A stretch of 64,000 bases of DNA, taken from assembly GCA_028583415.1 (NCBI GenBank), contig CM053266.1, positions 37,629,758-37,693,757 of the forward strand. Reading direction: 5' to 3'. The position numbers were made by a program, and so were the translations under genes. The notes beneath the pieces are model-generated. The model saw nothing but the letters and a program-made list of their open reading frames with translations, was not told where the DNA came from and searched no databases. Origin of the DNA: Protea cynaroides. Its lineage: Eukaryota > Streptophyta > Magnoliopsida > Proteales > Proteaceae. Below, piece by piece: positions 31,690-41,610 of the stretch (the first letter of the stretch is position 1; the number at the start of each line of letters is the position of its first letter).

Positions 31690-32321
31690 CTACCGAGGTC
31701 TACTTGTGAACTGATGTAGGTATAATCAAGTAGGCTCTGCGTGCTACCGAGGTCTGCTTGTGGACCGCGGTAGGCAGATACGAGTGTGATCTTCATGCTA
31801 CCTCGGTCTGCTTGTGGACCGTGGTAGGTAGATACGAGTATGGTCTGCGTGCTACCATGGTCTGCTTGTGGACCGTGGTAGGCAGATACGAGTATGGTCT
31901 GCGTGCTACCATGGTCTGCTTGTGGACCGTGGTAGGCAGATACGAGTATGGTCTGCGTGCTACCATGGTCTGTTTGTGGACCGCGGTAGGCAGATACGAG
32001 TGTGATCTGCGTGCTACCATGGTCTGCTTGTGGACCGTGGTAGGCAGATATGAGTATGTTCTGCGTGCTACCATGGTCTGCTTGTGGACCGTGGTAGGCA
32101 GATACGAGTGTGATCTGCGTGCTACCATGGTATGCTTGTGGACCGTGGTAGGCAGATACGAGTATGGTCTGCGTGCTACCATGGTCTGCTTGTGGACCGT
32201 GGTAGTCAGATACGAGTATGGTCTGCGTGCTACCATGGTCTGCTTATGGACCGTGGTAGGCAAATACGAGTATGGTCTGCGTACTACCATGGTCTGCTTG
32301 TGGACCGTGGTAGGCAGATAC
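31690..32321. repeat. 54-bp minisatellite, about 12 units
   Basis: Units start at 31690, 31744, 31798 and every 54 bases to 32284; the last is incomplete. Each contains TACCATGGTC, an 8-base spacer and GACCGTGGTA, an imperfect 10-bp inverted repeat able to fold as a hairpin. As 54 is divisible by three, long ORFs of about 200 codons run through it on both strands. They are by-products of periodicity and are not called as genes. It sits between the 3' ends of pol (minus) and the antisense gene (plus). Confidence 0.95.
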
Positions 32322-32489
32322 ACCGAGGGCGATGTTGACAAGTGCCTTGTTGTGCTCGGCTGTACCAAATGGAACGGCTATAAAGTACAATTGCAGAGTT
32401 GACAAACATATTTGTACTGCTTTTTATTGAAAGAAACTAAGCGGATGCCCTCAGGGGGTCCGGTGTACAAATGAAAGGACTACCAAAAA

Positions 32490-33829
32490 TTAAAAAGATT
32501 CATACTTCGACCAAGAATGAGTGGCCGGCTGTAAAAACGAACGAGGCCTTTTACTGATAATACTTTCGGAGGTTGATGGCATGCCAAGTCCTCGAAATTT
32601 CTTCACCGTCCGTGGTGACCAACTTGTATGAGCCTGGTCGTCTTGTCCGGAGCACGCGGTATGGCCCTTCCCAATTTTTGGCCATCTTCCCTTGATTGGT
32701 GGGGTCGGAGACCGCCGTTTTTCTAGGACAAGATCTCTGACCTTAAATTGTTTTGGTCGGACTGTCTTGTCGTAGTGACGGGCGGTCGTCTGCTGGTAAC
32801 TGGTCATTCGGAATGCTACTGATTCCCATACGTCTTCGAGATTGTCGAAGTTCGTTCGGAGATCTTCAGAGTTGGTGTGCTCATTGAAGTTCAGCATCCG
32901 GAATGTGGGATGGAATACTTCAATGGGGATGAGTGCCTCTGTGCCGAAGGCGAGCATGAAGGGCGTCTCCCCCGTGGGTGTTCGGATGGTCGTCCTATAC
33001 GACCAGACGATACTTGGTAACATATCCACCCACTTTTCTTTCTGGTTTTCTACCATCTTTTTCAAGCCGCTCAATATTGTTTTATTGGTGGCTTCAGTCT
33101 GACCGCTTGTCTGCGGGTGTCCGACTGACCCAAACCTATGGTCTATTCGGAATTCGTCACAAAAGCTTGCGAAGGATGCACTTGTGAACTGAGTGCCGTT
33201 GTCAGTCACAAGAACTCTCGGCACACCGAACCTGTACACAACCAAGTGTCAGAAGAATTGTTCCACCTTGGAGGTGTCGATCTTGGCTATGGCTTCAACT
33301 TCAATCCATTTAGTGAAGTAGTTGATGGCCACGATGACATATTTCATTGATAAGTGTCTTGGGGAAAGGGCCCCATGATATCCATACCCCATATGGCAAA
33401 GGGGAGGGGACTCGTGACTGGCTGTAGTGGAGCGGCCGGAGCATGCTACACGGGTGCATAGAACTGGCACTTGTCACACCTCCGGACAAGCTCGATGCAG
33501 TCGTCGTGCATCCTCGGCCAATGGTAGCCCTAGCGGAGGATTTTTTGAAAAAGCGATCGTCCACCTTGGTGTCGACCGCAGATGCCCTCATGTACTTCTT
33601 TCATAACGTGCTCGGCCTCGTTCGATCGCAGGCACCTAAGCAGCGGTAGGGTATAGGATCTCCTGTACAGCACATCATTGTGTATGGTGTATTGCCGGGA
33701 CTTGGCTTGAATGCGGCGAGCTTCTTTCCTGTCAGTCGGAAGGGCATCCATCCGGAGGTATTGGTATATGTCATCATACCAGCTGGATACGACTCCGACG
33801 GGGGCAAGGACTTCAATAGAGTTGCTGGC
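32490..33829 (-). pseudogene. Tat-C integrase
   Basis: Zinc-binding start around 33530-33590 (HEGICGRHQGG) leads to the core. The first catalytic motif reads VAINYFTKWIEVEA (about 33330), Asn in place of the usual Asp of VDYFTKW. The second, VLVTDNGTQF (about 33195), and the glutamate motif HPQTSGQTEATNKTIL are intact, followed by WRTT-like WSYRTTIRTPTGETPFML. The open part is 32490-33245; the TGA near 33247 and a shift near 33470 separate the pieces. Without the first Asp it should be inactive. It would have joined cDNA ends to target DNA. Confidence 0.85.
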
Positions 33830-34285
33830 GTGGTCCAAGAATTCCACGTACACGGCAGAGTCCATCGCATGGATGTCTTCCAGGGATAGTCTGGATAGCT
33901 CATCTGCTTCGGTGTTCTCCTCGCGACCGATGTATTGCAGTTCGACGCTTTTGAAGGCCGTGATGGCCGAGTTCACCTTTTCGAGGTACTTCTGCATCTC
34001 GGGCTGCCTGACCTCATAGTCACCTTGTACTTGGCGGATGACCAACTGTGAGTCTCCTTGTATCAATAGCCGACGGATGGCTAGGCTTTTGGCCAGTCTG
34101 AGTCCGGCCAGTAAGGCTTCGTACTCGGCCTCGTTGTTGGTTGCTCTGAATCCGAACCTTATAGTTGACCGTATTTTAAATCCTTCCGGACTTTTCAAAA
34201 ATACCCCTGCCCCTGCTTGATCGTCCATGGAGGAACCGTCCACGTTCAGGGTCCACACGTCTTCGGCTAGCTCTGAGGCCTGCAC
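33830..34285 (-). pseudogene. Tat-C second RNase H (archaeal-type)
   Basis: Open within the ORF 33530-34285. All four acidic positions are visible: LNVDGSSMDDQAGAG, NNEAEYEALLAGL, IQGDSQLVIRQ and NTEADELSRLS. Tat elements acquired this extra RNase H in addition to the one fused to RT (established knowledge). It is listed as pseudogene because the surrounding polyprotein is interrupted. Confidence 0.85.
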
Positions 34286-34315
34286 AACCTGAGGTTCTGC
34301 AAAGTCTTCGTCTGG

Positions 34316-34790
34316 TTAGGTGCTTTCGACAATAAAGTCCGCCAAGGCTTGTGCTTTGATGGCCGTCCTGGGGACATACTTTATGTCGAACTCACCGAGC
34401 TCTACCGACCAGTTGAAGAGTTGCCCAGATACATCGGGCTGCGACAACACCTTCTTCAGTGGTGAGTTGGTCAGCACTGATATGGGATATGCCTGGAAGT
34501 ACGGTCGGAGCTTCCACGGGGCCGTGACCAAGGCAAGCGCTAGTTTTTCAATCGGCTTGTACCTGGTCTCGGCGTCAAGCAATACTTTGCTGACGTAGTA
34601 GATTGATCGCTGGACCTTGTCTTCGTCCTTCAGCAGAACAACGCTAACGGCGCGGTCGGGGGCTCTGAGATATAGTTGCAACTCGTCCCCCGGGTTTGGC
34701 TTCACCAGCAGGGGAGGTGATGATAAGTATGCCTTGAGGTCTTCGAAAGCCCTCTGGCATTCTTCAGTCCATTCAAACTTTCCGGCGCCC
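34316..34790 (-). pseudogene. Tat-C RNase H (RT-linked)
   Basis: PNPGDELQLYLRAPDRAVSVVLL, SIYYVSKVLLDAETRYKPIEKLALALV and YVPRTAIKAQALADFI follow the order of the Ty3/Gypsy RNase H and tether. The canonical catalytic residues are largely replaced, as is usual where a second RNase H is present. A stop near 34316 (GTTAGG in plus) ends it. Confidence 0.75.
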
Positions 34791-35510
34791 TTCAGTGTTT
34801 GGCAGACTTAGACATGAAACGGCCGAGCGCGGCTATTCGGTCATTCAGCTCCTGCACTTGTTTCCCTCTGGTCGGCGCAGCCATGTCCATGATGGCCATG
34901 ATCTTTGAAGGGTTTGCCTCAATGTCCCTCTGCGAGACCATGAATCCCAAAAATTTTCCTGATCCGACTCCAAAGGCACATTTTGTAGGATTGAGCTTCA
35001 TGCTGTGTCTTCGGAGGACCTGGAATGTTTCATCGAGGTCGGCCATGTGATGGTCGGCATGTTGGCTCTTAACAAGGAAGTCATCCACATATACTTCCAT
35101 GTTTCTACCAATCTGACGTCTGAAGACTTTGTTGACAAGTCTCTAGTAGGTGGCTCCTGCGTTTTTTAGGCCAAAAGGCATGACCGTGTAGCAGAAGAGT
35201 CCCTGATTGGTGACGAAGGAAGTACATTCCTCGTTGGCCTTTCGCATCTTTATTTGATTGTAGCCGGAGTATGCATCGTGAAAGCTGAGTAACTCGTGTC
35301 CGGCTGTAGCATCAATCAGCTGGTTAATGCGCGGTAGTGGATAGCTGTTCTTTGGACAGGCTTTGTTGAGATCGGTGAAGTCTATGCAAATCCGCCACTT
35401 GCCATTAGACTTTGGCACCATGACAACGTTGGCTAACCAGTCCAGGTAGTCGACCTCGCGGATTAAGCCGGCTGCCAGTAGCTTCTGCACCTCCTCGTCT
35501 ATGACAGTCT
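34791..35510 (-). pseudogene. Tat-C reverse transcriptase
   Basis: LLAAGLIREVDYLDWLANVV, GKWRICIDFTDLNKACPKNS, LLSFHDAYSGYNQI, CYTVMPFGLKNAGATY, then a single TAG (35142) and MEVYVDDFLVKSQHADHH with the YVDD active site at about 35088-35099, then GFMVSQRDIEANPSKI. Except for the stop and the ends it is close to intact. FHDAY replaces the usual FLDAY, keeping the Asp. Confidence 0.9.
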
Positions 35511-36420
35511 ACCGGGCGGATGCAAAACTTCTCTTCTTCTGTCGTACAGGCCGATGTTGAGGGTTGACAGCGAGGTGGTGATCGATGACATCTCTGGGAA
35601 TCTCCGGCATCTCAGAGGCCGACCATGCAAAAACATCAAGATTCTGCCTCAAAAATTTGATCAACTTTTCCTTTATTCCTCGGGTAGCAAGGAGCCGACC
35701 TGGAATGTCTTCTCGGGCTGATCGTCCGCGATCGGGATCTGTAGAAGTTCCTCCGCGGGCTCTCCTCTGTTGGAAGAGTAGGTCTTAGGAACATCTACCA
35801 TGTTCACCAGTGCGTTTTTTAAAGCCCGCTGACTGTTCTTCATCTCGGTGGCGTACCACCTCCGCGAAGTGTCCTGGTCTGTTCGGTACTCTCCGACTCC
35901 ATCCTCGGTCGGGAACTTCATCACCAGGTAGTAGGTGGACATGCACGCCTTCAGCTTGTTCAGCGAAGGGCGGCCGAGGATGACGTTGTGTGCGGATGGC
36001 CGATCGACCACCATGAATTCGACCATTACCCTCCGCTGTTTGGGCTTCTGGCCGAGGATGACAGGCAATTGGATGCCCCCATTCACCGTGATCGGGTCTC
36101 CGAAGAAGCTGATGAGATCGAAAGTGACGGGTTGGAGTTGGTCGTCCGGCAGTTGCATCCTCTGGTAGGCATGGTAAAATATGATGTCTACTGAGCTCCC
36201 GGTGTCTACTAAGCACTTCGCGACATCGCAGTGTCCGAACCCGGCCGTGAATACAATGGTATCCTCATGCGGGACCGCGACGTTGACAAGATCTTCGTCG
36301 CTGAAGGTGATGACCTCTCCGGTTCGAGCTCTTTTTGACGGCCACTCCGTCTTGGCTACCAGAGGCGAGTAGGCCTTGGCTGACCTGTTGGAGGTGTTCC
36401 CGGCTGCGGGTCCTCCTATG
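35511..36420 (-). pseudogene. Tat-C protease region
   Basis: Minus-strand pieces read SSVDIIFYHAY (about 36145-36190), the end of the Tat-type retropepsin active-site loop, then MQLPDDQLQPVTFDLISFFG, VNGGIQLPVILG, QRRVMVEFMVVDRPSAHNVI and GRPSLNKLKACMSTYYLVMK. This is the canonical second half of plant Tat proteases. Frames change near 36160. It would mature Gag-Pol. Confidence 0.75.
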
Positions 36421-36818
36421 ATTGTGAGGACTGACTTGCCCTCGGCTTGGGGTCCCTTGGTGATGGTCTAGATCCCACTGTCACCAGGGATGCGCAAGCC
36501 CATTGTTGTGCGCAGTCGGTCCTCGGGCTACGGACTACCGAAGAACCTCCGCTCGGCCTTTCTTCTCTTTGAAGCCGGGTGGGACTTCCTTCTTCTTCTT
36601 CCCCGGCCTTCTGGTTCCGTCCAGGATGGGATGGACCTGGACTGGGTATGTTGTCGGCCTCCAAGTCTTTCTTTTTTAGCTCCAGATGAGCTTTCTATCG
36701 TCCCAAATTGGATGGCACCGACCCACTATCTGGGGGGAGCCGGCCCATCATTAGGGTCTCTGTCGTCCCTCTGAGCAGCGTTCTGATTAACACCCACGTC
36801 CGCTTGGCAGTTGTTGGG

Positions 36819-38510
36819 TTACGGGTTCCTCAAAGGTAGAGGTGGTAATCCACGGTCCCTCCGAGCGGGAGCCGGTCCTCGGTCTGCATTCCGAACGAAG
36901 TTACCGTAGTATCCTCGTCTGATGAGGTCCTCAATCTCTCCTTTGAGGTACTTGCATTCTTCTGTTTCATGGCCATAGTCGCGATGGAAGCGACAGTAAC
37001 GGGAGCGATCTTTATTCCTCCCGTCGCCGAGTGGTTTTGGCGGTGGTCGGAGGTTCCGATTGTTCTTGATCACTTCGAGAATCTCCGTCATCGAAGTGTT
37101 GAGCGGAGTATAATACTCGAAGGTCTTGTAGGGATGCCGGTAGGTTTGATCCTTACCGGACTTTTGCTTCTTTGGGTCGACAGAGCTCGGCGCTTGGTCG
37201 CCCGTCTCAGGCCTCTTCTTATCTGCAGGCTTTGGATCAGCCTTTGGATTGTTTACTGTATTATTTTTCTGGGCCCTCGTCGTCTCGTCTGCCACGGTGT
37301 ACTTCTCGCACCTAGCGAGCAGGTCGTCCAGATTTTTCGGCGGCTTTTTGGCAAGGGACCAACAAAGCTCCCGGTCTGTCACGCCAGCCTGCAGGCTGGA
37401 CATGTGCACTGCGGGCTTGACGTCCTTGATTTCGAGCACCTCGGTATTGAAGCGCTTGATGAAGTCCCGCAGGGACTCGTCCTTCTGCTGTTTGACCGTC
37501 GATAGATGGTACGACGTCTTCTTGCGCACTCGGCTGGCCTGGAAGTGCGTCAGGAATTTGTTCGATAATTGCTCGAACGAAGTAATACTCTTCGGAGGCA
37601 GGTTATTAAACCATGTACGAGCGACGCCTCGGAGCATTGAAGGAAACGCTTTGCAGATAAGCCCGTCGCTCAGAGGGTAGAATAACGTCGTAGAGACGAA
37701 CGCATCCAGATGCTGCTCGGGGTCGGTACTCCCATTGTACGAGTCCAAGACCGACATCTTGAAGTTGTCAGGAGGGGGTACCCTCATGATCTCGTCTGAG
37801 AGTGCCATAATTGCAGTATAGGCTGTTCACGGTGGGGCTACCCTGTTCTGCTCCACCTGCTGAAGCTGAGTGGTTAGCTCCAATAGACGTCGCTCGACCT
37901 CAGACTGGGGCCTGTCCGGAGGTTGAGCACCCGTTCCTGGTGTTTCTTCATTGACTCTTTCCTGGCGGAGGGCGTCGAGGAAGGACCTTGCGCCTCTCAC
38001 CGGGGGCGGCACAACTGGCGCCTGGTGTTGATGTGGCGGGGGATGCCGAGCGACGGACCCGGACGCACTCTGTCCAGGAGTTCGATCTCCTGCCGGGAAA
38101 TTATTTGGCAAGGCGTTAGCAGAATCCACCCTCGCCCTTGGCGGATGGGCCGCTGGTGGAGCTTCCGGTGGCGGATTCGGTACCGGGTGGGGATTCTCCC
38201 CTCCTGCTGCCGAACTGCTTGCTCGAGCTCCTCTCAAGACTCTCGCTAGCTGTTTGATTTGCTGTCTCAACTCATCAAACTGCTGACGAGTGACATACTA
38301 AGGAGGAGGTGGTGGTGGTGTCACCGTCGGCGTGTGGCTCGGATCCAGCGCCGGTGCCGACGGTTGTACTGGTGCTGGTTCCGGTACTGGTGCGGGTGCA
38401 GGCTCACGGTCTGCCCTCGTCGTGCTTCCGCTACTACTCACATGCACAGATGACTCAGAAGGGGCGTGCGACGCCCGTGCTCGGGTTCTTCTGTGAGCCA
38501 TCAAAATCAG
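36819..38510 (-). pseudogene. Tat-C gag
   Basis: Starts MAHRRTRARASHAPS near 38501. An N-terminal Pro/Ala-rich part ends in a TAG near 38297. The next piece (37827-38270) has RQQFDELRQQIKQLARVLRG and ends at a TGA (37827). The core ORF 36819-37808 (330 codons) has DSYNGSTDPEQHLDAFVST, FPSMLRGVARTWFNNLP, SFEQLSNKFLTHF and a CX2HX4HX4C knuckle (CRFHRDYGHETEEC, about 37005). Only two stops interrupt about 560 codons. It would form the particle and bind element RNA. Confidence 0.88.
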
Positions 38511-38548
38511 AGTACCCACGCGCTAATCTTCAAACTCAGTCAAAAGAG

Positions 38549-38566
38549 GCCCCACGGTGGGCGCCA
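38549..38566 (-). other. Tat-C primer binding site
   Basis: On the minus strand TGGCGCCCACCGTGGGGC begins 3 bases after the 5' LTR end. This TGGCGCC... type primer site is common in plant Ty3/Gypsy elements. The tRNA was not assigned with confidence. Confidence 0.75.
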
Positions 38567-38569
38567 AAC

Positions 38570-39273
38570 TGTTACGGTTGGAAATCGCTCGTCGATCCGC
38601 GCTCTGAATGACCTGCAATCACAGAGATGAGACAAAGGAGTTGGGCGCCTAAGCCCCAGGTACACTCTGATGCCTAAGTTAGATTCCCAAAGTAATCAGT
38701 CAAGAGACAGCGTGGTGCTATCTCCAGTTTAGAGAGTGGGACGATGAGGGAGTTTGAGCGTGTGAGAAGGATGAGTGATAACAGCTTGTAACTTAGGGCT
38801 TACCTTGAGGGATGACCTCTACTTATAGATTGTGAAGAGGCATGGAGGTACCAGGACTCAGGGGAGTAGACTGCCAATAGGATTGCCACGTGTTGCTCTG
38901 TGGGACACTCATGTGGTAGACTCCGAGTAGGAGTGGGAGACCTCAGCCAAGGAAGCTAGGTCGGTCAGCTCTGGGACTGACACGTGTCAACGTGTGAGTA
39001 ATGGCCGACCGAGATAGTCGGTGTCGTATCAGACCGGGAGAAGGACTCACCGGAGGTGGCATAATCACATTAGGACTAGCCTTCGGCTGTGAACCGTAGC
39101 CGAGTAGGACTGTAACTCCGAGCGCTACCAGAGAAACCGGGCGCATGAGAGGCCGTGCGCATGATAAGCCGAATACATGATGTCGAGTGCGAGACACTCC
39201 GAGCAACCAAGCTCCGAAGGCGGAGCCTGATACGTGTAAGATTTTAAATGGATGGGATTTTTCCCTCATAACA
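38570..39273 (-). repeat. Tat-C 5' LTR
   Basis: 704 bp, same length as the other LTR, with about 30 differences by eye. Next to it (39274-39278) is the GGTTC target duplication, and then the tail of the TK-B LTR resumes. The minus-strand TATA-like CTATAAGTAGA (about 38819-38829) is the likely U3 promoter. Confidence 0.95.
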
Positions 39274-39317
39274 GGTTCATCACACTATTCTGGTTGGTCC
39301 AGAATTGGGGTGTGACA
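39274..39317 (+). repeat. TK-B 5' LTR, last bases
   Basis: GGTTCATCACACTATTCTGG... to GGGGTGTGACA, matching the ends of the forward LTRs at 14050-14078 and 20690-20718. It includes the second GGTTC copy. Confidence 0.9.
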
Positions 39318-39319
39318 AC

Positions 39320-39334
39320 TTGTTATCAGAGCTC
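39320..39334 (+). other. TK-B primer binding site (initiator Met tRNA type)
   Basis: TTGTTATCAGAGCTC starts 2 bases after the LTR end. The plant initiator-Met primer consensus is TGGTATCAGAGC; here there are two mismatches near the start. Tekay-type chromoviruses use this tRNA (family knowledge). Confidence 0.75.
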
Positions 39335-39818
39335 TCTCAGGTTCTATCCATTGACCTAACTACTTCCACATGAGTAATGAACTAAGTTAGGATAAAATTA
39401 AAAACTGTAATAAGAACACACCATAAGCACTTGTATTGTTTGAGACATAAACTAAGAAAGAGAATAATGCACATAAGTAAATGAGAAATAAATTATATAT
39501 ATCAAAAGGGAATAACACAAATGTACATCCGGATCAGAGTACGGTCCACAGTTCGGGCAGTTACCCTGTAGAATAAAAAGGAAAGAAGATAATGGGACAA
39601 TCATGGAGCTGGGGATGTTGGAGGAGGATATGCCTCATGATCTCGATAATAGTCCTCAGCATATACTCTCGTGAGCCTAGCTACCTGAGTCTGGGTCACT
39701 CAGAGACTAGCTGCCAGATCTGCTACCCGCTGGTCTATAGAGTACTAAGTGGCTAGGATCTCTCCTACCCTCTAATCCGTAGCACGCTGGGCCTCCCGAA
39801 TCTCACGTAGCAGCCCCA
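39335..39818 (+). other. TK-B leader between primer site and antisense ORF
   Basis: About 480 bases with no convincing sense ORF. Minus-strand translation after the ORF stop at 39819 still looks related to the antisense protein region in composition, but with many stops. No other signal seen. Confidence 0.3.
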
Positions 39819-40865
39819 TCATGTCATCTGGTGGTGGACGTGAAGGGTTAGCTGAATGAGAGCCCGAGAAGGGCCAGCTCCTGTAGAATGCTGAGGTGAT
39901 CGAAGAGGGATGGCATCCACATCCATGTACATCGTATCATCATCCTCCTCATCATCACTCTCGTGTGCCTCTGCTGCTGTTGCTGTCGCCTCTGCAACTG
40001 CTGCTGCTACCTGAGTGAAAGGACGTCTCATAGCACGTCTCATAGCATTCCTCTCATCATCACTGACCTGTATCTCTCTCATGCCCATCCTACTGATGGC
40101 CTCCCAATCCAAGTCAATTGAGAAGGTTTCCTCAAAAATCCTTTCATCCTCTAGGTTCACCTATAGATGCACGAGCAAGGTGGAGATCAGCCGTCCATAG
40201 GGTAAGTTACCTCTCGAGTAAAGTAATGTAGCTCTATGCATAGTCAGGAGGATGATGTATGGGAGATAGACGGACTGCCTAGTACAGATACAGTACAATA
40301 GATACTGAGTCAGCTGAGAAACCATCTCGTAGTGTCCACCCTGAGGGATCAGATTATGCTGGATAATCTTACAGTAGACTTGTGGCTCTAGATGCAGGTT
40401 AACCGCCTTCATTTCCCAGCGGTTGTCCTCAAGAATCTGAGTGTCTATCTCGGCACTCACCTGTGTAGATAGGAACTGGGGCTCCCTTGGTGCACAATAA
40501 ACCAACTGCCCATCGTTGGAAATGCCCAGGAGATCAGCCAACTCCTAACAGTTGAAAGAGATAGGAACCCCTTTCACCCAACTGGTGATCCGAAGCTCTC
40601 TACCCCTGTCCTAGGTCATCCTCTACCTATAGGTGATAGTAGAATTGTTTTACCAAGTCCAAATGGGTTCAAGCCTCGTACAAAATCACTGGAAGCCAGC
40701 CCATATCTCCAATGCCCTCTCCACATCAAACATGGTTAAATGGGCTAAGTTCACACATCGACCCCCTTTCACTTTCTTTTGATCAAACCAAGGATATTGA
40801 ACCTCTGCTTCAACGGACCTGAAGCAATTAGGGTCATGGACTTGAGGAACCTTGGTGCGAACCAT
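39819..40865 (-). pseudogene. TK-B antisense ORF, plant 'putative transposon protein' type
   Basis: Starts at an ATG read from 40865 (MVRTKVPQVHDPNCFRSVEAE). Homologous along its length to 894-1928. Pieces: KGGRCVNLAHLTMFDVERA, GRELRITSWVKGVPISFNC, then the open stretch 40161-40541 with MADLLGISNDGQLVYCAPREP, VYCKIIQHNLIPQGGHYE and LTQYLLYCICTRQSVYLP. One TAG (about 40158) separates 39819-40160 (FSIDLDWEAISRMGMREIQ, an Ala-rich stretch, acidic ESDDEEDDDTMYMDVD). Comparing the two copies, each has stops where the other is open, so an intact ancestor of about 350 codons is likely. Function unknown. Confidence 0.65.
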
Positions 40866-41610
40866 GATGACTGCAAGAAAAGAAAATAAGAAAACAAGTT
40901 AGAAAATTGAAAATTTGACAGCATAACGATGTAAAATGGAGAAAAGCCTCACTTTTCACCCAAACATTGAGCAGGAGGACTTACATAGGTCCCAAACCAT
41001 CTTGCAAGGCTCATACAGTGGAAAATCTTAACTAGGTAAATTTGATTTGAGGAATTTTGACAAATGGAAAAAATCCCAAAATTTAGGTCAAAACTAGGAA
41101 TTTTCAAATTTCTACCAAACCAACCGATGAAACCCAAATTTTCTTGGAGGAGTAGAATGTAACTCGTTAATCGATGGAAAAATCACCAAGTTTATATGGT
41201 TGATACTGTAGCAACTCAGTGCTGGCGAGCTGAGTTGAGACTGTAGGAGAAAGAAGGAGAAATTAGAGGTAAATCTCGAAAAACATGTTTAAAAACCTGA
41301 TTTTAAATTATACGGTCGCACAATTTGAACAAAACATGCAACCGTGTGATCGACCGTATGGTTGACCAGAGGGTCCCGAGAAGTTTCTAGGGTTTTGATG
41401 GTCGAATCTGTGGTCGCACAACATGCGACCGTAGGCTATTGACCGTATGACTGATTGTTGTCTGCTTGTTGATTCTGCTCAAACTTTTGCCTGTTTATTT
41501 TGTTTCTTCTCTCACCTTCCATTGTGAGACTAACCCAATTCTACCATCATATCTTGTTTCACATGTGTAACCTTTCAAATACTACTTCATCCCATAAATT
41601 AAATGGTTGG
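40866..41610 (+). other. TK-B leader between antisense ORF and gag
   Basis: About 745 bases aligned with 1929-2881 of TK-A, without a credible gene. It holds the word cluster at 41300-41455. Confidence 0.5.
41300..41455. repeat. ACGGTCG/ATGGTCG word cluster in TK-B leader
   Basis: Repeated ACGGTCGCA, GACCGTATGG, ATGGTCGAA, GCGACCGTAGG and GACCGTATGA words in direct and inverted order. TK-B's own LTR uses TATGGTCG and TACGGTCGCA (25705-25860), so leader and LTR again share the letters around the GGTCG core, distinct from TK-A. Confidence 0.65.

Larger units (their letters stand above)
27223..39273 (-). mobile_element. Complete Tat-lineage LTR retrotransposon (Tat-C)
   Basis: A 12,051-bp element on the minus strand with two 704-bp LTRs (27223-27926 and 38570-39273; TGTTACGG...CATAACA) and perfect 5-bp target duplications GGTTC at 27218-27222 and 39274-39278. 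Order on the minus strand: 5' LTR, primer site, gag, protease, RT, RNase H, second RNase H, integrase, 54-bp minisatellite, an opposite-strand gene, 3' LTR. Two RNase H domains and the downstream antisense gene are Tat features. The LTRs differ at roughly 30 sites, about 4% by eye and mostly transitions, so the insertion is not very recent. All ORFs carry a few stops, so it is structurally full length but not autonomous. Confidence 0.95.

Noticed and set aside
31690..32321. CRISPR-like array of regularly spaced repeats
   Set aside because: Units are contiguous 54-bp repeats without unique spacers, in a plant retrotransposon.
31758..32402. 214-codon plus-strand and 191-codon minus-strand ORFs
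   Set aside because: Both are made of the 54-bp repeat, whose length is a multiple of three; no domain or independent conservation.
39320..39334. A tRNA gene fragment
   Set aside because: Only the primer-site complement of a tRNA 3' end directly after an LTR; no cloverleaf.
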